A stretch of DNA of 64,000 nucleotides from Medakamo hakoo (Eukaryota > Chlorophyta > Trebouxiophyceae > Coccomyxaceae). Positions 19,197 through 29,252 of the stretch are shown in pieces. The translations under genes were made by a program, and so were the position numbers. The stretch's first letter is position 1; every line of letters starts with the position of its first letter. Below the pieces are notes generated by a model, which saw only the letters and a program-made list of their open reading frames with translations, did no database searches and was not told the origin of the DNA. Where the stretch lies: positions 372,001 to 436,000 of the forward strand of contig CP089461.1 of NCBI GenBank assembly GCA_026636295.1, read 5' to 3'.

Positions 19197-21938
19197 TCAG
19201 GCCTTTTTCTCCGGCGCCACCCACCCGTCCGCCACGCCCGCGCCCATCGCCCGCTCCTCCCGCCACTGCGCCCGCGTCACGCCTGCCACGAAACCGTACA
19301 GGTCCGCCAACTCCTCCAGCGATTTCGACGTGGGCTTGCCCGCGCCGTGACCTGCCCGCGTTTCGACGCGCAGCAGGATCGGGTTGCGCTGCGGTGACGC
19401 CGCGTCGGCCGCGGCGGCGGCGGCGCCGCTCAGCTCCGCCGGGTGGCCCTTGGCGTCGGCCGCGCCGGTCGTCCACCCTCCCGGCGCGCCCGCCAGGACG
19501 TGCTGCAGCGTGGCGGCGAGCTTGAACGAGTGCAGCGGCGGCACACGGTCGTCGTGGTCGCCTGTCGTCAGCAGCATGGCCGGGTACTGGCGCGTCCCGC
19601 CCGCCGGGCGCTGAACGTTGTGGAGGGGGGACCACCGCGCGAGCGACGCAAACTCTGTCGCGTTGGCCGGGTCGCCAAAGTCGGTCGTCCAGGCGTGGCC
19701 GATGGTGAAGCGCGGGAAGCGGGCCATGTCGTGGACGCCGACTTGGACGATCGACGCGGCGATCAGGTCGGGGCGCTGGTTGGCGGTCGCGGCGGCGAGC
19801 GTCCCGCCATTCGACCCGCCCTGGACGGCAAGCTTGGACGGCGAGGTGAACCCTTTTTGGGACAGCATGCCGGCCGCGGCCTCGAAGTCGTCAAACACGT
19901 GCTGCTTGTTGAGGACGGAGCCGGCGTCCCGCCACGCGGTGCCGTACTCGCCGCCGCCGCGGAGCGTGGCGGACGCGTAGACGGCGTCGTAGGCGGTCAT
20001 CCACAGCGCGCGCGACGCGGAGAAGGACGGGGTGACGGGCACGTTGAAGCCGCCGTACCCGTACAGGATGGCCGGGCGGGCCCCGTCGCGGCGGGCGCCC
20101 TTGTGACCCGTCACGAAGACGGGGACGCGCGTCCCGTCGGCCGAGACCGCCCACTCCTGCGTCGTTTCCAGGGTCGAGGGGTCGTAGCCCGGGACGACCG
20201 TCCGCCGGAACACGGCCGGCGGCTCCTTGGGCTTGGTCGCATCCCACCGGAAGACGGTGCCCGGCTCGGTGAAGGACGCGTAGTTGAAGTAGGCAACGGG
20301 CGAGGACCGGTGGGTGGACGCGCCGGAGACGGCACCCAAGCCCGGCAGCGGCAGGTCGGCCAGGTGCTTTCCATCCGACAGGCGGCGGGCTTGGAGCACC
20401 GACGTCGCGTCGTGCAAGTAGTGGACCAGAGCCACGTCGCCCGACAGGGCGGCCGCCCATTCGAGCGTGTCGGACGGGTGTTGGGGCAGCGCGTCGGGCC
20501 AGGACGACGCGGGCGAGGACAGAGGGGATGGAGGCAGGGATTGGGTGGCCACGCCCGGGCGCGCCGCCGCGCCTGCCCTGTCGGGGTTGCCGCGGACCAG
20601 GCGGTACCGCGGCGCGGCCGCGTTGGTGCGCAGGATGACGTCGCCGGAGCCGTCATCCAGGGACGCGACGTACGACCAGGAGGCGGACAGGTCGTCGACC
20701 AGGCGGACGACGGGCAGGGTGCCGGCCTCGCCGTCGCCGACCGCGCGGCCGCCGACGGCCGCAAACGACAGCGCGCCCGTGGAGGCGTTGCGCGGCAGGG
20801 CAGCCAGGTCCAACGCCCACAGCTTGTTTTCGGGGCCCGTCCCAGGGGACAGGGAGAAGAACGCCCACCGGCCGTCGTCCGCCACTTCGGCGCCCACGGT
20901 CCACGTCGGCGCGTCGGGGAGGGCCAGGACGAGCTGGTCGTCCGACTGCGGGTGGCCGGCCGTGTGGTACCAAATCTCCTGGCCCGTGACGGCCGAGGTG
21001 CCCGTGCCCAGGGCCGCGCCGTCCTCGCCCGCGGAGGGCGCGGCGTACCGGGCGTAGAAAAAGCCTTTGGAATCGGGCGTCCACGCCTCGTTTGAGAATT
21101 TCACGTACTTGAGCTCGTCGTCGAGCAGCGTGCCCGCGCCCGTGGTGTTGTCGATCTGGACGACGCGGACGGTGCGCCAGTCCGACCCACCACTCGCGAG
21201 TTCGTACGACATGAACCGCCCGTCGTCAGAAAAGGATTCTTCATGCATGGCGACGGTGCCATCCTTGGACAGGCTGTTGGGGTCGACGAGGGTGACGGCG
21301 CTCTCGTGGTCGGCGTTGGACGCGCGGCCGCCGGTGTCCGCCACGGACACCAGCGCCGCCTGGTTGGCCAGGCCCGGGTTGTAAAAGTAAAACAGGCGCC
21401 CGCCGCGGGCCGTGGGGACGCCCCACTTGGGGAAGTCGAAGACGGCTTGGAGGCGGGCCAGGAAGCGGGCGCGGTCGGGCGCGGCCGACTCGAGGACGGC
21501 GGCGGTGAGCGCGTTTTGGGCCTCGACAAACGCTTTTGTTTCGGGCGAGTCCGGGTCTTCCAGCCAGCGGTACGGGTCGGGGACCCAGGCGCCGTGGTAG
21601 ACGTCTCCCGCCGAGTCGTCGCGGCGGGTGGCGGGGTAGCGGGAGGGCAGCAGGGAGATGCCGCCCTGAGGGGCGCCTGGATGGAGCGTGGGGGGTGGGA
21701 GGGTGGGGGGGTGAGGAGGGGGGACGCTGCCGCCACTCTGGCCCAGAGGGCCGCAGTGCGGCGCGGGAAACGGCTCTCTCCCTCCCCTTCTCCCGCCACC
21801 GGAAACAAGGCCGCCCAAATCCTCACCTTTTGCGGCCGGTTCGCTGACGACCATGGGCGTCGGCGTCGGCCCAGCCAGCGCGACGGCGGCGACGGCAGCC
21901 AGGGCGGCCACCGCCGCGGCGCGGGACGAGAGGCGCAT
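19197..21938 (-). CDS. PREP: Prolyl oligopeptidase (S9A) with signal peptide
   Basis: Serine peptidase that cleaves after proline in short peptides. Exons are 21827-21938 and 19197-21676 (863 aa), and the intron splits a Gly codon at phase 1. The protein starts with a hydrophobic signal-like peptide (MRLSSRAAAVAALAAVAAVA), unusual for this normally cytosolic family. The propeller begins with YHGAWVPDPYRWLED, the family hallmark. The catalytic triad is visible: Ser in AVQGGSNGGTL at about residue 659, Asp in TTGDHDDRVPPLHSFK near 746, and His in RAGHGAGKPTSK near 814. YGYGGFNV forms the oxyanion-side strand. An inserted Ala/Asp-rich loop lies between the Asp and His motifs. The 150-nt intron is a multiple of three and free of stops, so retention would insert 50 residues near the N terminus without breaking the frame. 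Confidence 0.95.
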   Translation of the reverse strand: MRLSSRAAAVAALAAVAAVALAGPTPTPMVVSEPAAKGEDLGGLVSGGGRRGGREPFPAPHCGPLGQSGGSVPPPHPPTLPPPTLHPGAPQGGISLLPSRYPATRRDDSAGDVYHGAWVPDPYRWLEDPDSPETKAFVEAQNALTAAVLESAAPDRARFLARLQAVFDFPKWGVPTARGGRLFYFYNPGLANQAALVSVADTGGRASNADHESAVTLVDPNSLSKDGTVAMHEESFSDDGRFMSYELASGGSDWRTVRVVQIDNTTGAGTLLDDELKYVKFSNEAWTPDSKGFFYARYAAPSAGEDGAALGTGTSAVTGQEIWYHTAGHPQSDDQLVLALPDAPTWTVGAEVADDGRWAFFSLSPGTGPENKLWALDLAALPRNASTGALSFAAVGGRAVGDGEAGTLPVVRLVDDLSASWSYVASLDDGSGDVILRTNAAAPRYRLVRGNPDRAGAAARPGVATQSLPPSPLSSPASSWPDALPQHPSDTLEWAAALSGDVALVHYLHDATSVLQARRLSDGKHLADLPLPGLGAVSGASTHRSSPVAYFNYASFTEPGTVFRWDATKPKEPPAVFRRTVVPGYDPSTLETTQEWAVSADGTRVPVFVTGHKGARRDGARPAILYGYGGFNVPVTPSFSASRALWMTAYDAVYASATLRGGGEYGTAWRDAGSVLNKQHVFDDFEAAAGMLSQKGFTSPSKLAVQGGSNGGTLAAATANQRPDLIAASIVQVGVHDMARFPRFTIGHAWTTDFGDPANATEFASLARWSPLHNVQRPAGGTRQYPAMLLTTGDHDDRVPPLHSFKLAATLQHVLAGAPGGWTTGAADAKGHPAELSGAAAAAADAASPQRNPILLRVETRAGHGAGKPTSKSLEELADLYGFVAGVTRAQWREERAMGAGVADGWVAPEKKA

Positions 21939-22567
21939 GGGTGGCGCGGCAGACGCGCGCGGCGCCAGTCCCTCTCCTGGCGTGTTTTTTGATCGGGGGA
22001 GCGTCAGGCGACGCGCCCTTTCTTTCTTGTTGGCAGGACAGAGGGCTCAAGGTCCGGCCTGGGCGGGCGAGGGACCGGCAGGGCGGCGAGGGAGCGGGCG
22101 CGCGCGAGGCAGGAGGGGAGCGGGCGCGGCTGCGGCGTGCACGAGCGTGGCGGCGGGGTTGGCTGGGAATAGTGCGGGGGAGGAGCTCCACGGGAAATGC
22201 GGGAAGCGAGCGTGGGGAGGAGGACGGTGCGCACCTGCCGCGGGGTGAGGAAGGGTGGTCCGCGTGCAGGCCCCTGGACGGAGGTCCCGCGCGCGCACTT
22301 CCTCTCCTTTTTTTCTGTGAGTGTGCGCAGAGAGAGGGAAGCCGCGGGGCGGGCAGGTTCCACTGCTTTATTGTCGCACTCTCTCGCCCGGCAGGCCAAA
22401 ATTTAACGCGTCCTCCACGGCACGACGCCTCCGCTCGCGCCGACCCTCCCGACCCTCCGCTTCGACGCGCGGACCCTGCGCTCCGCGCCGTGCGCGCGCG
22501 CTCCAGGTTCGACAGGCGCTCTTTCCAGCCTCCCGCGAACTCGACCCGTCGCCGGCAGCCAACCGCA
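21939..22567. other. 629-bp divergent intergenic region
   Basis: Separates the PREP start from the small plus-strand gene. No gene or repeat is recognised. It probably holds both promoters. Confidence 0.5.
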
Positions 22568-23228
22568 ATGCTGCTGTCGCGCCTCTTCTGGCCTGCTCCC
22601 CCGGCGCCTAAACCGGCGGCGCCCGTCCCTCATCCGGCGGCGGGTGCGCCTGTTGGTCCGCCCGCCAACAACATCGTGGCGCTGAAGAAAAAAGGTGCGG
22701 GTGTTTGGACGGACAAAAAGCAACCGAGAGCGGCAGAACGTGCGCGCGCGCGCCGGCCGGGCCCGTCTGACCGCGCCCGGGGCCGATCAGGGGCGTGGTA
22801 CCCTATCCACCCTGCCCGCCCAGTGTGGCGGGCGAGGCTCGGCCTTGTCTGAACTGGGGAGTTGGGCATCGGAGGACGCGGATGTCCGGCCGCTCGGGGG
22901 CAGCTTCCCCGCCGGCATTTGGGCAGCGACTCGACTCGGCCAACGGACGGCCGGCTCGAGCGCAGCGCGCGCGGGCCGCGCACTTTTTCCTCCCGCCCCG
23001 TCCACTCGCTCACCGCCCCCCCCCCCCCCCACCCCATCCATCATCACCGACACCGCAGCCGCCCCCAAGCCGCCGCCGACCGCGCCAACCACCCACACTT
23101 CCCTCCGCGCCCGCCTGCGCCGCATGGCCGCCGAAGACACGGGCGGGTGGGCAGCGTCGGGGCTGGCCGAACACTTTGCGTCGGCCAACCCGGACGGCGG
23201 CGAGGAGGAGGGTGGGGGCGACCACTGA
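22568..23228 (+). CDS. Small uncharacterised protein (98 aa)
   Basis: Exons are 22568-22694 and 23059-23228. The model rests on a good ATG, a GTGCGG donor splitting a codon at phase 1 (AAAG/GTGCGG), an acceptor CACCGCAG preceded by a C15 run, and an exact phase match. The product begins MLLSRLFWPAPPAPKPA and contains a Pro/Ala segment and ANNIVALKKK. It ends in a basic-to-acidic helix with SLRARLRRMAAEDTGGWAAS and a Gly/Glu tail. I do not recognise the family. The size and Arg/Ala-rich helix suit a small organellar or complex-assembly protein, but that is only a guess. The assignment of the first exon is less certain than the second. Confidence 0.5.
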
Positions 23229-23771
23229 AGTGAAGGCTGCCGCCGCGCACCATTCCTGCGCGCCGGCAGTGTCTTGATTCCCCGAAGACGACGACCCAAA
23301 CCCTATCCATGGGAAGAAGAGACCCGAAAAAAAAAACTAAAAAAAACAGAGGCTAGCGCCGCCTGCCCGCCCCATCTCACAGACGGGCGCGTGGCTGAGG
23401 CCCGAGAGAGAGAAAGAGAGAGAGAGAGACGTACAGGCGCGCGTCCCACACGCGTCCAGTCCGCCCCGGCTGCGCCCGGGGCTCCTTTTGCGGGGGGCCG
23501 CCGACGTCTCACCCCCCCCCCCTCTCCAGGCGCGCGAGCGTGCGCGCTGGCCCCTTACTAAAACACGCTGCTTTTCGCTTCAACGATTCTTTCCCCTCAG
23601 CTTGTTAGAGTGTGTGCATGCCTTATGCGTGCGCGTCCCCCCTTGATGGTGTTGTGACTTGTTTCTCCCTGTAGACCGAACGATCCTTTCTTCTTTTCTT
23701 TTTTGTCCCATCACGCACGCGGGGAGAGCGCGCAGCTCTCCATTCACTCCTGAAAAAAAAAACACGGAGGC

Positions 23772-23819
<48 letters not shown>

Positions 23820-23823
23820 AGCC
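23229..23823. other. 595-bp region with AG and CA repeats
   Basis: Between two plus-strand genes. It holds an AG-rich tract near 23405-23428, a C run near 23512-23522 and, at its right end, a (CA)n microsatellite in the presumed 5' untranslated region of the next gene. No coding region is seen. Confidence 0.6.
23775..23817. repeat. (AC)21 microsatellite next to a start codon
   Basis: An uninterrupted AC/CA dinucleotide run of 43 nt, ending six bases before the ATG at 23824. Confidence 0.95.
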
Positions 23824-25348
23824 ATGGGCCGCAAGCCGGGCGTGCCCACCAACACCGTCAGCCCCGTCCGTAAAGCGGCGGCGGGCGGGCTGTCCTCCCC
23901 CGCCTCCCCCGCCCGCTCTGCGCCGCTGCTGCGCCGCTCGCGCCTGGCCGCAGCGGCCGGCTTAGCCGCGTTCCTGGCCGCCCTCCTGGCTTTGGCCGGC
24001 CTGCCGTCCGGCGCGTGGGGTGGCGTCCTGTCCAGCGAAGGCGGTGGTGGGCCGGGCGCGACGCTCGTCACATCCCACGGCGGCCGGTTTCCGGTGAGGG
24101 GTGCGGGAGGGAATGGCGGGGGAGGGGTGCGCGGCGCGACGGGGCGCGCGAGAGGAAAAAGCAAGCTCGCCGCCCGCCTGCCAGGACCGCGCCTTTCACC
24201 CGGCGATGGTCACAAGGGGCGCCAAGCTCGAATCTTGTGGAGGCGGATGCAGGGCACACGCGCGGAGCTGTGTCAGCGCGGCGGGAGCGATTGATCTGCT
24301 GCCTAACCTCTCTCCGCCCCTCCTTTCCCTCTCATTTCTCCCATCCCACCCATCCATCTCATCCAGCGTGGCGAGGACCTCCCTCGCGCGGGGCGCGGCC
24401 AGTTCGCCCAGTTCCTGGAAGACCTGAAGGCGGCGGCGGACGCCAAGCAGGTGCCGGTGAGTTTGTTCGAAGGATGGAGAGACCCAGGCCGTCTTGCACA
24501 CACACACACCACCCGCCCCCTCACCACCACCACCACCATGTTTCGTTTCTTTCCTAAACCGCGCAACACAGACCCGGCCCATCGAGTTCCTCTTCGGCCC
24601 CGGCTCCTTCGCCCTGTCCTGCGACGGCCTGTGGGCTGAATTCGGCGTCTTTGACGGCGGCACGTTGACGCTCGCCTCCAACTGGCGCGCCGCGCACTGT
24701 GGCCCCGACGCGCCGCCCGTGTTTGGTTTCGACACTTTCTCGGGGCTGCCGGAAGCCTGGGAACAGGGCGCGGGCGGCGACACGTTTGACGCGGGCGCCT
24801 TTGACCTGGCGGGCAAGCTGCCCGCCGTGCCGTCGAACGCCCGCCTGGTGAAGGGCCTCTTTTCGGACACGCTGCCTCCCTTTCTGATGGAGCTGCGCGG
24901 CGGCGCCGACCACGCCGCGCTCGTGGGGAAGGCCGCTGCCGCGTCCGCCGCCTCCGCCGGCCGCAAAGCCGGCCCCGCCGACGCGGCTTCCCACGTCAAC
25001 CCGTCCGGCGTCGGTGCGGCGGGCCACGCGCCCGGCCGCGCGGCGTCGTACCTGCACATCGACTGCGATTTGTACGCTGGCGCGCGGGACGCCCTGTCCC
25101 TCTTGTCCCCACTCATCCGGCCGGGCACCGTCCTTGTGTTCGACGACCTCATCAACTATGCCGCCTACAAGGAGCACGAAGTCAAGGCGCTGTGGGAGTG
25201 GCTGGCGTCGACGGGGCTGCACGTGCGCGTGATTGGGGTGAAAGGCCCGCTGCCGGGCGCGGCGGGCGCGGGCGGGGCGGCCATGGAGCTGGAGCCGACC
25301 ACACGCCACCCGCACCACCAGCAGAGCGTGGCGTTTGTGGTTGTGTGA
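23824..25348 (+). CDS. TylF/macrocin-O-methyltransferase-like protein, membrane-anchored
   Basis: Exons are 23824-24093, 24367-24456 and 24572-25348 (378 aa), all phase 0. The N terminus is Ser/Pro/Lys-rich, followed by one transmembrane stretch (LAAAAGLAAFLAALLALAGL, about 43-62). This suggests a type II signal anchor with a lumenal (Golgi) or organellar catalytic domain. The methyltransferase fold shows LWAEFGVFDGGTLTLASNW (motif I region), VFGFDTFSGLPEAW (the FDTFxGLPE signature of TylF-like enzymes), LVKGLFSDTLPPFL, SYLHIDCDLYAGARDAL and GTVLVFDDLINY. The Asp-Cys-Asp and Asp-Asp sites are the usual metal-binding positions. An Ala/Gly/His insertion separates the two halves. The acceptor is likely a hydroxyl on a sugar or other small molecule, but it is unknown. 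The CA repeat directly before the ATG might affect expression. Confidence 0.82.
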
Positions 25349-25591
25349 TGGCGGTGGCCCGTTGGGCAGCGTGTGCGGGCGGGAGGAACAACATAAAAAC
25401 GCGTGAAGGTGTGGGAGAGGGGGGTCGCGCGGGGTGGGCCAGAAAATCCACCCGCCTGCGCCCGCCGGCCGCGGCCGTCCGCCTTCTTTTTCTTTTTTAT
25501 GTCCAGCGTGCCTGTGCCAGCACGCCTTCTGTGTTTCCTTGTGTGTCTGTGTGTACGCGTGACAAATCCTCTCCCTTTCATCTCTCTCCGG

Positions 25592-26023
25592 TTACCTCCC
25601 CAACCGCCGCCGTGCATCCGCCACCGCTGCCTGCACCACCGCCGGCACGCCCGCCACGTCCACCGGCTGGCCCGTCCCTAGTTTGGACCAGGCCAGGTGC
25701 GGGCGGTCGGCCGCCTGCCCACCACCAACCTGTGCCCACACTTCAAACGCGCCCGTCCGGGGCACGGGCCGGCCGGCGACCGTGGCGTTCAAGCTAGGCG
25801 CGACCGTCCGCGCGGCGTCCACCCAGGCGCCGTAGCCGCAGGCGGCGCAGTAGTCGACGGTCAGGGCGATGGTGGGAGGGGGTGGGCGTGGGGCGGGGTG
25901 GCGCGGCGGCGGGCCAGCTGCTGCTGTTGCGTAAGGCGGCCCCGCCGCCCCGCCCCGCGACGCCAAGGCTTCGTGGGCGTGACGGGCGAGGCGTCGCCGT
26001 GCGCGTGAGAGGGCCGCCAGCAT
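25592..26023 (-). CDS. Rdx/SelW-like protein with CxxC motif
   Basis: Single exon of 143 aa. The C-terminal 90 residues are a SelW/Rdx thioredoxin-like domain. TVDYCAACGYGAW carries the redox CxxC at about 59-62. FEVWAQVGGGQ and LAWSKLGTGQPVD follow, the last being the conserved Ser-Lys-x-x-Thr-Gly motif. In animal SelW and many algal homologues the second position of the motif is selenocysteine. Here both codons are plain TGC, so this is a cysteine form. The first 50 residues are Arg/Ala-rich then Pro-rich, like an organelle transit peptide. I chose the ATG at 26023; an in-frame upstream ATG (26089) would add 22 residues. It is convergent with the TylF-like gene. Confidence 0.78.
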   Translation of the reverse strand: MLAALSRARRRLARHAHEALASRGGAAGPPYATAAAGPPPRHPAPRPPPPTIALTVDYCAACGYGAWVDAARTVAPSLNATVAGRPVPRTGAFEVWAQVGGGQAADRPHLAWSKLGTGQPVDVAGVPAVVQAAVADARRRLGR

Positions 26024-26199
26024 GGGCGGCGTGGGGCGCGGCCCCGAAACGAAAGCAATGCGGCGCCCTTGGCGCTCTGGGCCCACCACGCCTGCTCTCC
26101 ATCCATGCCATCCTCAACCGTCCCTCCAAAACCGGATTTGTCCGTTGCCTGACACTCTTTCTCTCCCACACACTCCAGCTCTGTCTCTCTCTCTCACTC

Positions 26200-28277
26200 T
26201 CACTCTAGGTCCACGTCCGCCTCGTGTTCGGGCGACCACATGCGCGCGGCCAAGTAGGCCTCGACGTCCGCCGGCCTGTCCACGCCCGCCAGCCCCTCAT
26301 CCCACGACGCGTTGGCAACCGCCGCCGCGACTCGCAGGGAGACGGACCGCAGGTCACGGATCTGCGGGTAGAGCGTGCCGGCGGCCAGGTCGGCGGGCGG
26401 GACGGCGGCCGCGACGGCCCGGGCGGCGGCCAGGAGCATGCCGTCGCTCACCCGAGCCGATTTCGCCATGACCGCCCCGAAGCCGACGCCCGGGAAGATG
26501 AAGGCGTTGTTGCCCTGGCCCGGGACGATGGTGCGGCCGTCGGGCGCGATCGCGGGCGGGAAGGGCGACCCCGCCGCGAACAGGCAGTGGCCCCCACTCC
26601 AGGCGACCGCGTCCGCGCACGAGACCTCGGCGTTGCTCGTCGGGTTGGACAGCGGGAAGATCAGCGGGCCGGGCCCGCCGGCGGACGCGGCCGCGGGCGG
26701 AGGCGCGGCCTCGCACACGGCCTCAATGACGTCCCGGCCCCAGGCGCCGCCCGTCGCGGACAGGCCGACGAGCGCGTGCGGGCGGACCGCCCGAATGATG
26801 GCCGGCAGGTCTGGCAGCGACCCGGGCTCCACCTCGCCCGGCGGCCGCGCCCACGGGCGCTTGTGTTCGGCCAGCTTGTCGCCGCGGTCCGCGGTGATGA
26901 GGCCCTTGGAATCGCACATCCAGACCATGCGGGTGCGGACGGACGCGTGCTCCTCGCCCGTCTCGGCCGCGACGGCCGCGCAGATCGTGTCCGCCACGCC
27001 GACGGCGGAGGAACCTGCGCCGAAGAACACCAGGCGGGCATCGCGGAGGTCGGTGCCTTGCGCGCGCATGCCGTTCAAGAAGCCGGAACAGACGACGGCG
27101 CCCGTGCCTGTGTGTTGGTGAGCGGTGAGGGCGATGTGAGGGTGTGTCTCGCGCGCAACAAGGGACACCTCCAACAAGAAACACGCCGGCACGCACCCTG
27201 AATGTCATCGTTGAAACACAGCCGCACGGAGCGTTGCGCTTCCAGAATCTTGAAGGCTTTCTCCGTCGCAAAATCCTCAAATTGAATCAGGCAAGACGGC
27301 CCGAAGTGGGCGTGGATGGCGTCGCACAGCTCGGCCACGGCCGCGGCCGTGTCCTCGTCGCTCAGCCGCCGCGTGCGGGCGCCCAGGTAGAAGGGGTCGC
27401 CGAGGAGGGCGTCGTTGTTGGTGCCGCAGTCCAGGATGACGGGCAGCGAGTGTTCGGGCGAGAACCCGCCGCCGGAGATGTACAGGTCGATTTTGCCGGC
27501 GGAGATGCCGAGGCCGCCGACGCCCAGGTCGCCCAGGCCCAGGATGCGCGAGCCGTCGGTGATGACGCAGATTTGCACCATGTGGGACGGCCAGTTTTTG
27601 ACGACGTCGGCAAAGCGGCCGCGCATCCCGCCGCCGGGAGTCGCGTCAATGAACAGGCCGAGGGGTTGGCGGTAGTGCGACGAGAAACACTCGCACGCCG
27701 TGCCGACCGTGGGCGTGTAGATGAGCGGCGCCACGAACTCCAGGTTGTGCATGACGACGAAGTAGAAGAGGTGGGAGTTGGTGCACCGCAACCACTGGAG
27801 GCGGGTGTATCGACCAAAGTCGTCGGCGCACTCGTCGCGCAGCTGGTGCATGACCCGGGCCGCTTGGGCTTCGAGGCTTTCCACGGCCGAGGGCAGGAGG
27901 CCCTCCAAGTTCAGCGCGCGCCTGTCCTGCGCCGTGAACGCCGTGCCCCGGTTCAACATGGGCAGCCACAGCAGGGGCACGCCCCCCGCGGCGGCCGCTT
28001 CACGCAGCGGCTTGGTGCGCGACAGGGGGTGCCCGGGGAGCGTCACATCCTTCACCCCGCCCTCCGTCGCGCCGGGCGCGTCAGCCAGCGACGCCGTCGA
28101 GTCGGACGGCTTCAGCGAGGCCAGGGCGGCGCCGCGGTGTCTGGGTGGCGAGGTCGCAGGCGAGGTGGTCGAGGGCGGCGCCGCGTGCGCGCCCGTCGCC
28201 GCGGGCTCGGGGTGCCGCGGCGGCTTGTGCGCGCTGGTCGGCGCGGCTGTCGCCGCCGAATCGAGCGTGGCTTGCAT
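26200..28277 (-). CDS. Malic enzyme (NAD(P)-dependent, oxaloacetate-decarboxylating)
   Basis: Converts malate to pyruvate and CO2 with reduction of NAD(P). Exons are 27197-28277 and 26200-27107 (662 aa). The phase-1 junction gives CFNDDIQG/TGAVVCSGFLN. Signatures are LNRGTAFTAQDRRALNLEGLLP, YTPTVGTAC with the catalytic Tyr, GLGDLGVGGLGISAGKIDLY with the catalytic Lys, and CLIQFEDFATEKAF plus NDDIQG for metal binding. The dinucleotide fold motif is FFGAGSSAVGVAD, and the C-terminal FPLSNPTSNAEV and GQGNNAFIFPGVGFG are also present. The N-terminal 90 residues are Ala/Pro/Ser/His-rich and could be an organelle presequence. Cofactor choice cannot be read reliably. The start codon is 212 bp from the divergent MMTAG2-like gene. 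Confidence 0.96.
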
Positions 28278-28489
28278 GGCTCCTTGAAAATGCGCAATGT
28301 GGGTGTGGCGGTGGGTAGCGTGGGCGACGGCTGGCGCAGGGCGTGACCCCGCGTTGACGCGAAAACTGGAAGTGACCGCGCCACCCCATGCGTTTTTTTT
28401 TTTTCGCTCTCAGAGTCGCTTTCCGCCCGTCCGTTTCTGCAGGGCGAGCGGACCCACGCACTCTCGCTCCCACACCTCCCACTCACGCA

Positions 28490-29167
28490 ATGTCAAAGTC
28501 CCACGGCGCCCGCGGCGGGCGAGGCGAGGTGAGTGTGATCAGGATCGGCATCGCAAAGAGGAAGGAGCGCCGACGCCCACGCCTCTCCCACCTCAACCCT
28601 TCCCTCCCCCTACAAAAACGCCAGTTCACCTGGGACGCCATCAAAGAAGGCGACTCCGCGGACCGGTCGCACTACCTGGGCGCATCCATCAAAGCGCCCG
28701 TGGGGCGGTGGGCCAAGCGCAAGGACCCGACGTGGTACGCCCAAGGCGCTGGTGGGACGGCAACAACGGCCGGCCCGTCCGCCACCACGGCCGCCGCGGA
28801 CGAGGCAGCCGCCGTCCGCCAGGCCGAACGCGAAGCTATGGCGGCGGCACTGGGTGTGTCGGTCGAAGAAGTGGGCGGCGCGCACGAAGCGGAGGCGGAA
28901 GCGGCGGCCGCGCGGGCGCAAGCTGTGGCAGCAGCGCTGGCTGCGGACAGGGAAGCGCGGAAAGCCGAACGGAGGGAACGGAAAAAGGAGAGGAAGGAGA
29001 AGAAAAAGAGGAAGCGGAGGAAGGAGGGGAAGCGGTCACGGTCGCGGTCGCGGTCCCGGTCGCCGGCCCGGCGGCGGCGGCGGCACTCGAGCTCGCCACC
29101 GCCTTCGTCGTCGTCGCCCTCCAGGTCGGCCTCACCACCCAGGCAGCGGGCCACGGGGCGGGAGTGA
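28490..29167 (+). CDS. MMTAG2: MMTAG2-like protein (multiple myeloma tumour-associated 2 family)
   Basis: Exons are 28490-28528 and 28625-29167 (193 aa). The match to the conserved N-terminal MMtag domain is strong: a Gly/Arg start, then FTWDAIKEGDSADRSHYLGA, SIKAPVGRWAKRKDPTWYAQ and AEREAMAAALGV. In the family these correspond to Phe-Asn-Trp-Glu-Asp-Val...Tyr-Leu-Gly-x-Ser-x-x-Ala-Pro-Val-Gly-Arg-Trp. The C-terminal half is highly charged (Lys/Arg/Glu), ending in an RS-dipeptide tail (KRSRSRSRSRSPARRRRRHS) like splicing factors. The molecular role of the family is poorly known; the RS tail suggests nuclear speckles. The 96-nt intron is a multiple of three with no stop, so an unspliced message would still be in frame. 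Confidence 0.88.
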   Translation: MSKSHGARGGRGEVSVIRIGIAKRKERRRPRLSHLNPSLPLQKRQFTWDAIKEGDSADRSHYLGASIKAPVGRWAKRKDPTWYAQGAGGTATTAGPSATTAAADEAAAVRQAEREAMAAALGVSVEEVGGAHEAEAEAAAARAQAVAAALAADREARKAERRERKKERKEKKKRKRRKEGKRSRSRSRSRSPARRRRRHSSSPPPSSSSPSRSASPPRQRATGRE

Positions 29168-29252
29168 GGGCATGGTGGTTGGTCGGGGGACTGCAACAGC
29201 GCAGAGGCGCACTAGAGACTTCACACACCGCGCCCCCACACTCCTCACTCCT

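Noticed and set aside
23404-23818. Repeat tracts considered as part of a mobile element or CRISPR-like array
   Set aside because: They are plain AG and CA microsatellites without spacers, terminal repeats or coding content.
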